A stretch of DNA of 64,000 bases from Salipiger abyssi (lineage in GTDB: Bacteria; Pseudomonadota; Alphaproteobacteria; Rhodobacterales; Rhodobacteraceae). Where the stretch lies: positions 3,038,001 through 3,102,000 of the forward strand of contig NZ_CP015093.1 in NCBI RefSeq assembly GCF_001975705.1, read 5' to 3'. Below, in pieces: positions 55,237-63,221 of the stretch. Position numbers and translations under genes: made by a program. A model generated the notes under the pieces. It was not told where the DNA came from. It did not search any database and worked only from the letters and a program-made list of their open reading frames with translations. Position 1 is the first letter of the stretch, and the number at the start of each line of letters is the position of its first letter.

Positions 55237-55264
55237 GGCGGCGCCGCGGACACGCGGCGCCGCC
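55237..55264 (+). promoter_or_regulatory. Strong stem-loop after the TAXI binding-protein gene
   Basis: A perfect 12-bp stem GGCGGCGCCGCG/CGCGGCGCCGCC with tetraloop GACA, 19 bp after the stop. There is no T tract, so it may stabilise the binding-protein mRNA rather than end transcription, as in the other two TRAP loci here. Confidence 0.75.
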
Positions 55265-55297
55265 ACCGGCAGGGAACGGCACGAGGGGGAGGACAAC

Positions 55298-55534
55298 ATG
55301 AGACGTCAGGTTCGGCATGTCGCGCAGGCGGTCTGTCCGGTGAAGACCCTGACCTCCCTTGTGGTCCTCCCGAGGCGCGCGGGCGCGGGGCAGGGCGCCC
55401 CGCTGCCGCGCGGGATGCATGGGCGCATCGGCGCCCGCGTCCGGACCGACGATTTCCGCCCCAGGATCCCGGTGCGCGCCATGCCGCCGCAAAGCGGATC
55501 CGCAGGCGAGGACCGCGAGGCCCCCGGTCTCTGA
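55298..55534 (+). CDS. 78-residue hypothetical protein between TRAP binding protein and permease
   Basis: An ORF with a strong ribosome site (GGGGGAGG) before its ATG. The product (MRRQVRHVAQAVCPVKTLTS..., ending EDREAPGL) is Arg/Pro-rich, has no TM helix and no recognised domain. Codon use is less clearly coding than in neighbours, so it may be a leader peptide, a new small protein or chance. It fills most of the 376-bp gap between the two TRAP genes. Confidence 0.4.
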   Translation: MRRQVRHVAQAVCPVKTLTSLVVLPRRAGAGQGAPLPRGMHGRIGARVRTDDFRPRIPVRAMPPQSGSAGEDREAPGL

Positions 55535-55594
55535 CCGCAGGCCGCGCATATTTTGCGACAGGGTGGCCGCCCCGATGCGGCCGGAGGAAACGCG

Positions 55595-57499
55595 ATGGAC
55601 AAGGCACTCAACACGGCAACGCGCGCGATCGCCCTGGCGATCACCGGGCTGCAACTCTACAGCGTGGTGTTGCAGCCGCTGCCGCTGCACATGCATTACA
55701 TCCTGATACTCGGGGCGATCTGCCTGCTGGTCTTCGGGCGCAGCCTGGAGGCGCGCAGCCCCGCGCGGCTGGCGATGGATCTGGCCTGGGTCGCGGTGAC
55801 GCTGGCCTGGCTGATCTACCTCACTGCCAATCACGAGCGCTATCTGATGCGCATCGCCTTTGTCGACCGCCCGACGCAATGGGATGTGGTCGCCGGCATG
55901 GCGCTGCTCGCCACGCTGCTCGAGGCGACGCGGCGGGTGGCCGGGATGGGGCTCTTTGTCATCGCGGGGATCTTTGTGGCCTACGGGTTCTTCGGCCATC
56001 TGCTGCCGGTCTCCATCGGCCATTCCGGCATGGACATGTCGCGCTTTGTCGATGTGGAGGTGCTCTCCAATAACGGCATCTTCGGCATCCCGATGGGCGC
56101 CGTGGTCTCTTATATCTTCTACTTCATCCTCTTCGCGACCTTCCTGGAGCTTTCCGGGGGCGGGCAGCTCTTCATCGACCTGGCCTTTGCCCTGACCGGG
56201 CGCACCCGGGGCGGCCCCGCGAAAAGCGCGGTCATCGCCTCGGGCCTGATGGGCTCGATCAACGGCTCGGCGGTGGCCAACGTGGTCGGCACCGGCACTT
56301 TCACCATCCCGCTGATGCGCCGCTTCGGCTACAAGCCGCATTTCTCTGCCGCGGTCGAGGCCGCGTCCTCCACCGGCGGGCAGCTTATGCCGCCGATCAT
56401 GGGCGCCGCCGCCTTCGTCATGGTCGAGCTGACCGGGCTCGACTATGTGACGATCCTTGCCGGCGCGGCCATTCCGGCGCTGCTCTACTATCTCTCGATC
56501 CTCTTCGCCGTCGATCTGACCGCCAAGAAGGACGGGCTGCGCGGCATCCCCAAGGCCGAGCTGCCGGATATCAGGAAGGGCATCTTCAAGCGCCTGCACC
56601 TGCTCGCGCCGCTGGTGGTGCTGGTGGGGATGATGGTCAACGGCTCCTCGCTGATGATGTCGGCCATCTATGCCTTTGTCACCGCCATCGCCGCGAGCCT
56701 GATCACCAAGGAAACCCGCATCGGGCCGCGCTCGATGCTGAAGGGGCTGGAGCAGTCGGCCTATGCGATCATCGTCGTGGCCATTCCCTGCGCCACCGCC
56801 GGTCTGATCATCGGCATCATCGTGCAGACCGGCATCGGGCTGAAATTCACCGGCTTCGTGCTGTCGCTGGCCGAGGGCTCCATGCTGCTGTCGCTGCTGG
56901 CGGTGATGGTCGCCTGTATCATCCTCGGCATGGGGATGCCCACGGTCTCGGCCTATATCATGGTGGCGATCCTGATGGCGCCGGCGCTGTCGCAGCTCGG
57001 CATCTACGTGCTCTCGATCCACCTCTTCATCCTGTATTTCGCGCTGCTCAGTTTCGTCACGCCACCTGTGGCGCTGGCCTCCTACGCGGCGGCGGCTTTG
57101 GCCAAGACCGACAGTACCAAGACCGGCCTGACCGCGTTCAAGCTCACGCTGCCCGGCTTCATCGTGCCCTTCGCCTTTGTCTACAACCCGGCGCTGGTGA
57201 TGAATGGCGCGTGGTACGAGATCATGCTGGTCACCGCCACGTCGATGCTGGGCGTCTATGCGCTGGCGGGCTCTGTGGTGGGCATGCATCTGCGCCGCAG
57301 CCGGGGGATCGAGCGTCTCGCCGCCTTTGCCTCTGCGGTGATGCTGATCGTGCCGGATCTCACCACGGATATCGTCGGCCTCGCGGTCTTTGCCGGGCTC
57401 CTGGTGCTGCAATCGCGCCGCCCGGAGGATGCCGCCGAACCCCGTGCCAAGTCCGAAGACACCCCTCGTTCGAAGGAAGGATTTCAAGTTGCCGAATGA
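55595..57499 (+). CDS. TAXI-type TRAP transporter fused permease of the catabolic island
   Basis: A 634-residue membrane protein with the 4TM/12TM fusion layout. Typical segments are GSINGSAVANVVGTGTFTIPLMRRFGYK, AASSTGGQLMPPIMGAAAFVM and LGMGMPTVSAYIMVAILMAPAL. It lacks the DUF3394 tail seen in the paralogue at 13993. The ATG at 55595 follows CGGAGGAAA; the start at 55553 lies before it. It overlaps the aldehyde dehydrogenase gene by 11 bp. Confidence 0.92.
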   Translation: MDKALNTATRAIALAITGLQLYSVVLQPLPLHMHYILILGAICLLVFGRSLEARSPARLAMDLAWVAVTLAWLIYLTANHERYLMRIAFVDRPTQWDVVAGMALLATLLEATRRVAGMGLFVIAGIFVAYGFFGHLLPVSIGHSGMDMSRFVDVEVLSNNGIFGIPMGAVVSYIFYFILFATFLELSGGGQLFIDLAFALTGRTRGGPAKSAVIASGLMGSINGSAVANVVGTGTFTIPLMRRFGYKPHFSAAVEAASSTGGQLMPPIMGAAAFVMVELTGLDYVTILAGAAIPALLYYLSILFAVDLTAKKDGLRGIPKAELPDIRKGIFKRLHLLAPLVVLVGMMVNGSSLMMSAIYAFVTAIAASLITKETRIGPRSMLKGLEQSAYAIIVVAIPCATAGLIIGIIVQTGIGLKFTGFVLSLAEGSMLLSLLAVMVACIILGMGMPTVSAYIMVAILMAPALSQLGIYVLSIHLFILYFALLSFVTPPVALASYAAAALAKTDSTKTGLTAFKLTLPGFIVPFAFVYNPALVMNGAWYEIMLVTATSMLGVYALAGSVVGMHLRRSRGIERLAAFASAVMLIVPDLTTDIVGLAVFAGLLVLQSRRPEDAAEPRAKSEDTPRSKEGFQVAE

Positions 57500-58961
57500 T
57501 CTGAGCAATCCCCGCTACGCCGCCACCCATTCCATCGCCGGCCAGCCCTGCGATGCCGGGGACGAGGCGCTCTCGGTCAATCCCGCCACCGGCGAGATCG
57601 TCGGGCGCTTCCCGGCGGGCGGCCGGGCCGAGGCCGAGGCGGCGATTGCCGCCGCGCGCGGCGCCTTCGACACGACGCTCTGGGCGCAGTCGCCGCGCCA
57701 GCGCCAGATGGTGCTGCTGCGTTGGGCCGATGCCATGGAGCGCGACACCGAAGCCCTGGCCGAGCTGCTGACCCGCACCAATGGCAAGCCGCTGGCGCAG
57801 GCCCGTGGCGAGATCGGCGGCGCGGTCTCCGAGATCCGCTATTACGCCGGCCTCACCCGTCACAATCCCGGCCACGCGCTGGAAGTGGCACCGGGCGAGA
57901 TCTCGGTCATGCTGCGCGAACCGGCGGGGGTGGCCTCGCTGATCATCCCGTGGAACGCGCCCGCCGTGCTGCTGATCCGTTCGCTGGCGCCGGCGCTGGC
58001 GGTGGGCTGCACCACGATCACCAAGCCCGCGCCGCAGACCGCGCTTTTCACCGCGCGCTGCATGGCGCCGCTGATCGCCGATCCGGATGTGCCGGCAGGT
58101 GTCGTCAGCCTGCTCTTCGAGACCGGCCACGAGATCGCCGAGCTGATGACCACCCACGAGGATGTGGATGTGGTGAGCTTCACCGGCTCCAACCTCGTGG
58201 GCCAGCGCATCATGTCCGCCGCCGCGCCGACGATGAAAAAGCTCTCGCTGGAGCTCGGTGGCAAATCCTGCTGCCTGGTGATGGAAGACGCCGATGTCGC
58301 CGCCATCGCGCCGAAACTGGCGGGCGCCGCGCTGATCATCTCGGGCCAGCAATGCACCGCCGCGCGCCGCGTGCTGGTGCATGAAAGCCGCTTCGACGAG
58401 ATGAAGGCCGCGCTGTCTGCCGCGCTGGCCTCTGCGAAAATCGGCAACGGTCTGGAGGCGGGCGTCACCATGGGCCCGCTGATCGACGCCGGTTCGCGCG
58501 ACAAGGTCTGGACCGAGATCGAGGCCACGTTCGATGCCGCCGACGAGGTGGTGCTGCGCGGCGCGGTGGGCGAGGGGCCGGAAGGCAGCGCCTTCATGTC
58601 GCCCTCGCTGGTCGCTCACAGCGACGACAATGCCGGGTTCGTCCAGGAGGAAATCTTTGGCCCGCTGCTGGTGATGGAGCCCTTCGGCTCCGAGGCCGAG
58701 GCGGTCGCCAAGGCCAATAACACGGTCTACGGGCTCTCGGCCTCGGTCTGGACCCGGCAGAGCGACACCGCCTGGCGGCTGGCGCGCGCGCTGCGCAACG
58801 GCACGGTCTGGATCAACGATCACAACAAGCTCTTTGCCGAGGCCGAGACCGGCGGCTACCGCCGCTCGGGGCTGGGGCGGCTGCACGGCTATGACGCGCT
58901 GCTCGATTTCTGCGAACTCAAGCATGTCTATCAGGACGTGGGCGTGATCGGGGCGGCCTGA
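57489..58961 (+). CDS. Aldehyde dehydrogenase
   Basis: A 490-residue NAD(P)-dependent aldehyde dehydrogenase: IIPWNAP, FTGSNLVGQ (Rossmann Gly), LELGGKS with the general-base Glu, SGQQCTAARRVLV with the nucleophilic Cys, and EEIFGPLL. It probably oxidises the (hetero)aromatic aldehyde made by the ThDP enzyme to the acid. The best start is TTG at 57489 with AAGGAAGGA upstream (LPNDLSNPRYAAT); the first in-frame ATG upstream lies deep in the permease gene. Confidence 0.9.
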   Translation: MPNDLSNPRYAATHSIAGQPCDAGDEALSVNPATGEIVGRFPAGGRAEAEAAIAAARGAFDTTLWAQSPRQRQMVLLRWADAMERDTEALAELLTRTNGKPLAQARGEIGGAVSEIRYYAGLTRHNPGHALEVAPGEISVMLREPAGVASLIIPWNAPAVLLIRSLAPALAVGCTTITKPAPQTALFTARCMAPLIADPDVPAGVVSLLFETGHEIAELMTTHEDVDVVSFTGSNLVGQRIMSAAAPTMKKLSLELGGKSCCLVMEDADVAAIAPKLAGAALIISGQQCTAARRVLVHESRFDEMKAALSAALASAKIGNGLEAGVTMGPLIDAGSRDKVWTEIEATFDAADEVVLRGAVGEGPEGSAFMSPSLVAHSDDNAGFVQEEIFGPLLVMEPFGSEAEAVAKANNTVYGLSASVWTRQSDTAWRLARALRNGTVWINDHNKLFAEAETGGYRRSGLGRLHGYDALLDFCELKHVYQDVGVIGAA

Positions 58962-58963
58962 GC

Positions 58964-61891
58964 ATGACGGTACGGCCAGATACTTTCCGCTCGCCCGAGC
59001 GCGTCGAGGACGCGGCGCTTTTGACCGGGCGCGCGCAGTTCGTCGACGATCTGCCGGAGCCGGGCAATTGCCTGCATCTGGCGATCCTGCGCGCGGGCGA
59101 GGCGCATGCGAAGATCACGCTCGACATCGCGGCGGCGCAGGCGCTGCCCGGTGTCGTGGCGGTGCTGACCGGCGCGGATGTGGCGGCGCTGACCAAGCCC
59201 TTGATGGTCGGCGTGCGCCTGCCCATGGAGTGCTGGCCCATCGCGCAGGACCGGGTGCGCTATGTCGGCGAACCGGTGGCGCTTGTGGTGGCGCGCACGC
59301 GCTACATCGCCGAGGACGCGCTGGCGCTGATCGACGTGGTCTATGAAAAGCTGCCTGCCGTGGTCGCGCCCCGCGACGCGCTGGCGGGTGAGACGGTGCT
59401 GCACGAGAGCGTCGGCAGCAATCTGGTCTCGGACCGCAGCTATCGCTACGGCGATCCCGAGGCGGCCTTTGAAGAGGCCGCGCACCGGGTCGAGATTTCC
59501 GTCGCCTATCCGCGCAACGCCGTGACGCCCATCGAATGCTATGGGCTCATCGCCGCTTACGATCCGTTCGAAGAGGCCTATGACGTCACCGCGAATTTCC
59601 AGGGGCCGTTCTCGATCCACTCGGTGATCTCGCGCGCGCTCAAGGTGCCGGGCAACCGGCTGCGGCTGCGCACGCCGCCGTCTTCGGGCGGCAGCTATGG
59701 CGTGAAGCAGGGGATCTTTCCCTATATCGTGCTGGCCTCGGTCGCCGCCCGTGTCGCCGGCGCGCCGGTGAAATGGGTCGAGGACCGGCTGGAACATCTC
59801 ACCGCCTCCGTTTCGGCGACCAACCGCGAAACGACGCTGGCGGCGGCTGTGGACGCGGAGGGCCGGGTGACCGCGCTCGACTGGGATCAGCTCGAAGACG
59901 TGGGCGCCTATATCCGCGCGCCGGAACCGGCGACGCTTTACCGGATGCACGGCAATATGTGCGGCGCCTATGACATCCAGAACCTGAGCATCCGCAACCG
60001 CGTGGTGGTGACCAACAAGACTCCCACCGGGCTGGTGCGCGGGTTCGGCGGGCCGCAGGTTTATTTCGCGCTGGAACGGCTGATGCGCAAGATCGCCGAG
60101 ACGCTGGGTCTGGACCCGCTCGATGTGATCGAGCGCAACCTGATCCCTGCGGAGGCCTTTCCCTATCGCACCGCCTCGGGCGCGCTCTATGACAGCGGCG
60201 ATTATCAGAAAGCGCTGGAGATCGGGCGCACCGACGCGCGGCTCGCCGAGCTGCTGGAACGGCGCGACGCGGCGCGGGCCGAGGGGCGGCTTTACGGCGT
60301 GGGCTATGCGGTGGCGGTGGAGCCGTCTGTGTCGAACATGGGCTATGTCTCCACCGTTCTGACCAAGGAGGAACGCGCGAAATCCGGGCCGAAGAACGGC
60401 GCGCAGGCCACGGCGACCGTGGCGCTCGATCCGCTGGGCTCGGTCAGCGTGCATGTCGCCTCGGCGCCGCAGGGGCAGGGGCACCGCACGGTGCTGGCCG
60501 GTGTCGTGGGCGAGGTGCTGGGCCTGCCGGCGGAGGCGGTGCAGGTGCGCACCGATCTCGACACCGGCAAGGACGCCTGGTCCATCGCCTCGGGCAATTA
60601 CTCCTCGCGTTTCGCCGCCGCCGTGGCGGGCACTGGCAAGCTGGCAGCGACGCGCATGCGCGACCGGCTCGCCGCCATCGCTGCGCCGATGCTGGGCGTA
60701 ACCCCGGAAGAGGTGCAGTTCGAGGGCGGCATGGTGACGGCGGAGGGCGCCAAGCCCATCCCCTTTGCCCGCCTCGCGGCCACCAGCCACTGGGCGCCGG
60801 GCACCGTGCCCGAGGGCGCCGAACAGGCGCTGCGCGAAACCGTCTACTGGACGCCGCCGCAACTGGAGGCACCGGACGAGGCCGACCGGGTGAACAGCTC
60901 GCTTTGTCATGGCTTCATCTTCGATTTCTGCGGGGTCGAGATCGACAAGCTCACCGGCGCGCTGCGCATCGACCGCTATGTGACGGTGCATGATTGCGGG
61001 CGCATCCTGCATCAGGGCATGGTCGACGGGCAGATCCGGGGCGGCTATGCCAATGCCATCGGCGCGGCGCTTTACGAGGAATACGCCTATGACGCGGGCG
61101 GCGCCTTTCTGACCGGCACTTTCGCCGATTACCTCGTGCCCACCGCGACCGAGGTGCCGGCGCCCGAGATCCACCATCTGGAAACCCCGTCGCCCTTCAC
61201 GCCCCTGGGGGCCAAGGGCGTGGGCGAGGGCAATTGCATGTCCACGCCGGCGTGCCTGGCCAATGCCGCCTCTGACGCCTTGGGGGCGGAAATTCTCACC
61301 CTGCCGATGACGCCCGCCCGGCTGCGCGCGCATTTCGCCGAAGAGGAACCGGCGGCGCCCGAAGGCGTGAAACCCGCCGCAGCCCCCGGCGGGCGGGGCC
61401 TCACCGGCAGTGGCGAGGTCGAGATCTCCGCACCGCGTCAGACCGTGTGGGACACGCTGCTCGATCCCGAGACGCTGGAGCGCATCGTGCCCGGCTGTCA
61501 CGGCGTCAAGAAGGTCACCGACACGCATTTCCGCGCCGATGTCACGCTGGGCGTCGGCCCGGTCAAAGGCCGCTACACCGTCGATGTGAAGCTCACCGAT
61601 CTGGTCGAGCCGGAAAGCGCCACGCTCTCGGGCGGTGCGCGCGGCGCGCTTGGCTCGGGCGAAGGCGCGGGCCGGGTGGTGCTGGAAGAGACGCCCGAGG
61701 GCGGCACGCGGATGCGCTACGATTACGAGGCGCAGGTGGGCGGCAAGGTCGCCGCTGTCGGCGGACGGATGCTGGATGGTGCCGCCAAGGTGGTGATCGG
61801 CCAGTTCTTCCGCGCGCTCGCGGCGCAGACCGGTGGCGGCACGGCGAAATCCGGTCTGCTCGACCGGCTCATGTTCTGGAGGCGCTCATGA
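58964..61891 (+). CDS. Molybdenum hydroxylase large subunit fused to a CoxG (SRPBCC) domain
   Basis: A 975-residue xanthine-dehydrogenase-family protein. Residues about 1-790 are the Mo-cofactor subunit (VGEPVALVVARTRYIAEDAL, SSGGSYGVKQGIFPY, TGLVRGFGGPQVYFALERL, and catalytic Glu in GAKGVGEGN). From about residue 812 a CoxG/SRPBCC domain follows (GSGEVEISAPRQTVWDTLLDPETLERIVPGC split), usually a separate protein for cofactor maturation or membrane anchoring. The CO-dehydrogenase loop C-S-F-R is absent, so it is a hydroxylase, not a CO dehydrogenase. It shares ATGA with the next gene. Confidence 0.9.
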   Translation: MTVRPDTFRSPERVEDAALLTGRAQFVDDLPEPGNCLHLAILRAGEAHAKITLDIAAAQALPGVVAVLTGADVAALTKPLMVGVRLPMECWPIAQDRVRYVGEPVALVVARTRYIAEDALALIDVVYEKLPAVVAPRDALAGETVLHESVGSNLVSDRSYRYGDPEAAFEEAAHRVEISVAYPRNAVTPIECYGLIAAYDPFEEAYDVTANFQGPFSIHSVISRALKVPGNRLRLRTPPSSGGSYGVKQGIFPYIVLASVAARVAGAPVKWVEDRLEHLTASVSATNRETTLAAAVDAEGRVTALDWDQLEDVGAYIRAPEPATLYRMHGNMCGAYDIQNLSIRNRVVVTNKTPTGLVRGFGGPQVYFALERLMRKIAETLGLDPLDVIERNLIPAEAFPYRTASGALYDSGDYQKALEIGRTDARLAELLERRDAARAEGRLYGVGYAVAVEPSVSNMGYVSTVLTKEERAKSGPKNGAQATATVALDPLGSVSVHVASAPQGQGHRTVLAGVVGEVLGLPAEAVQVRTDLDTGKDAWSIASGNYSSRFAAAVAGTGKLAATRMRDRLAAIAAPMLGVTPEEVQFEGGMVTAEGAKPIPFARLAATSHWAPGTVPEGAEQALRETVYWTPPQLEAPDEADRVNSSLCHGFIFDFCGVEIDKLTGALRIDRYVTVHDCGRILHQGMVDGQIRGGYANAIGAALYEEYAYDAGGAFLTGTFADYLVPTATEVPAPEIHHLETPSPFTPLGAKGVGEGNCMSTPACLANAASDALGAEILTLPMTPARLRAHFAEEEPAAPEGVKPAAAPGGRGLTGSGEVEISAPRQTVWDTLLDPETLERIVPGCHGVKKVTDTHFRADVTLGVGPVKGRYTVDVKLTDLVEPESATLSGGARGALGSGEGAGRVVLEETPEGGTRMRYDYEAQVGGKVAAVGGRMLDGAAKVVIGQFFRALAAQTGGGTAKSGLLDRLMFWRRS

Positions 61892-62718
61892 AACCGGCTC
61901 CTTTCGATTACATCCGCGCCGAGACCCGCGAAGAGGCGCTTGCGGCGCTCTCTGAGCATGGCGAGGCGGCGCGCATTCTGGCGGGCGGGCAATCGCTGCT
62001 GCCGATGCTCAACATGCGGCTCGCGACGCCCTCGGTGATCGTCGACACCTACCGGCTGAGCCGCGCGGCACAGATCCGCGAGGCGGGCGATGCCGTCGAG
62101 ATCGAGGCGGGCGTGACGCAGGCGCGGCTGCTGGGCTGGGACGGTCTGGCCGGTGCGCTGCCGCTCTTTGCCAAAGCGCTGCCCTGGGTCGGGCACGCGC
62201 AGACCCGCGCGCGCGGCACGGTCTGCGGCTCGGTCGCCCATGCCGATCCCTCCGCCGAGATCCCGCTTTGCGTCGCGGTGCTGGGGGGCGAGGTCGTGCT
62301 GTCGAACCGGCGCAAGTCGCGCCGTGTGAAAAGCGCGGAGTTCCATATCGGCATGATGATGACCGACCGGCGCGACGACGAGATGCTGACCGCGCTGCGC
62401 CTGCCGCGTGCCAAACCGGGCGAGGGTTATGGCTTTGCCGAGTACGGGCGGCGCCATGGCGATTTCGCCGTGGTGGCCTGCGCGGCGAAGGTCACCGCCG
62501 ACAGCATCACCTTCGGTGTTGGCGGCGTGGGCGACACGCCCGTGGTCGCGCGTTGGGACGCGCTCGACGGCAGCGCGCTCGACGATGCGCTCAACGCCTG
62601 TGCCTGGGGGCTCGGCGCCCGCGACGACGTGCACGCCGATGCGCGCATGCGCCGCGATCTGGTGCGCGGGCTGGGACGCCGGGCCATCGAGGCGGCACGC
62701 AGGGAGATCACGGCATGA
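61888..62718 (+). CDS. Molybdenum hydroxylase FAD-binding medium subunit (CoxM/HmfB-like)
   Basis: A 276-residue protein: ARILAGGQSLLPMLNMRLATPSVIVD and TRARGTVCGSVAHADPSAEIP are the two FAD-binding stretches of the family. It passes electrons from the [2Fe-2S] subunit to the acceptor. The ATG shares ATGA with the large subunit stop, and the stop shares ATGA with the small subunit start. Confidence 0.93.
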   Translation: MKPAPFDYIRAETREEALAALSEHGEAARILAGGQSLLPMLNMRLATPSVIVDTYRLSRAAQIREAGDAVEIEAGVTQARLLGWDGLAGALPLFAKALPWVGHAQTRARGTVCGSVAHADPSAEIPLCVAVLGGEVVLSNRRKSRRVKSAEFHIGMMMTDRRDDEMLTALRLPRAKPGEGYGFAEYGRRHGDFAVVACAAKVTADSITFGVGGVGDTPVVARWDALDGSALDDALNACAWGLGARDDVHADARMRRDLVRGLGRRAIEAARREITA

Positions 62719-63221
62719 CAACTTTGAGCAAGGACGACACCACGCTCATCCGCCTCACGCTGAACGGGCGCGAGGTCGAGGGCCGGGCCAGCCCGCGCCT
62801 GCTGCTGAGCGATTTCCTGCGTCACGAGCTGGGCGCCACCGGCACCCATGTGGGCTGCGAACACGGTGTCTGCGGCGCATGCACCTTGCGGGTGGACGGC
62901 GTCATGGCGCGCTCCTGCCTGATGCTGGCGATGCAGGCCGAGGGGGCGCAGGTCGACACGGTCGAGGGGCTCGCCCCGCAGCCCGACCGGCTCTCGGTGC
63001 TTCAGGCCGCGTTCCGCCGTCACCACGCGCTGCAATGCGGCTTCTGCACCGCCGGGATCCTGATGTCGCTCGACACGCTGCTGCGCGACGAGCCGGACGC
63101 GGACCGCACCCGTATCGAAGAGGTCGTGGGCGGGCATCTCTGCCGCTGCACCGGCTACGCCCCGATCATTGATGCCGCGCTCGACGCCGCGGCGGAACTC
63201 AGAGGAGGAGACCATGTTTGA
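62715..63221 (+). CDS. Molybdenum hydroxylase [2Fe-2S] small subunit (CoxS/HmfC-like)
   Basis: A 168-residue protein with two [2Fe-2S] sets: HVGCEHGVCGACTLRVDG plus ARSCL, and QCGFCTAGIL plus HLCRCTGY. It completes the LMS hydroxylase. Order large-medium-small with a CoA ligase next recalls furoyl-CoA dehydrogenase (hmfABC-hmfD). It overlaps the ligase gene by 8 bp. Confidence 0.95.
   Translation: MTTLSKDDTTLIRLTLNGREVEGRASPRLLLSDFLRHELGATGTHVGCEHGVCGACTLRVDGVMARSCLMLAMQAEGAQVDTVEGLAPQPDRLSVLQAAFRRHHALQCGFCTAGILMSLDTLLRDEPDADRTRIEEVVGGHLCRCTGYAPIIDAALDAAAELRGGDHV

Noticed and set aside
55061..57508. 815-codon open frame antisense to the second TAXI permease
   Set aside because: Same antisense composition effect; no domain, no ribosome site, and the plus-strand permease is unambiguous.
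58931..61528. 865-codon open frame antisense to the molybdenum hydroxylase
   Set aside because: Shadow of a well-supported gene; His/Arg/Gly-rich without motifs.
58964..63221. Aerobic CO dehydrogenase (coxMSL)
   Set aside because: Gene order is large-medium-small, the large subunit lacks the form I CSFR loop, and a CoA ligase follows; a hydroxylase fits better.
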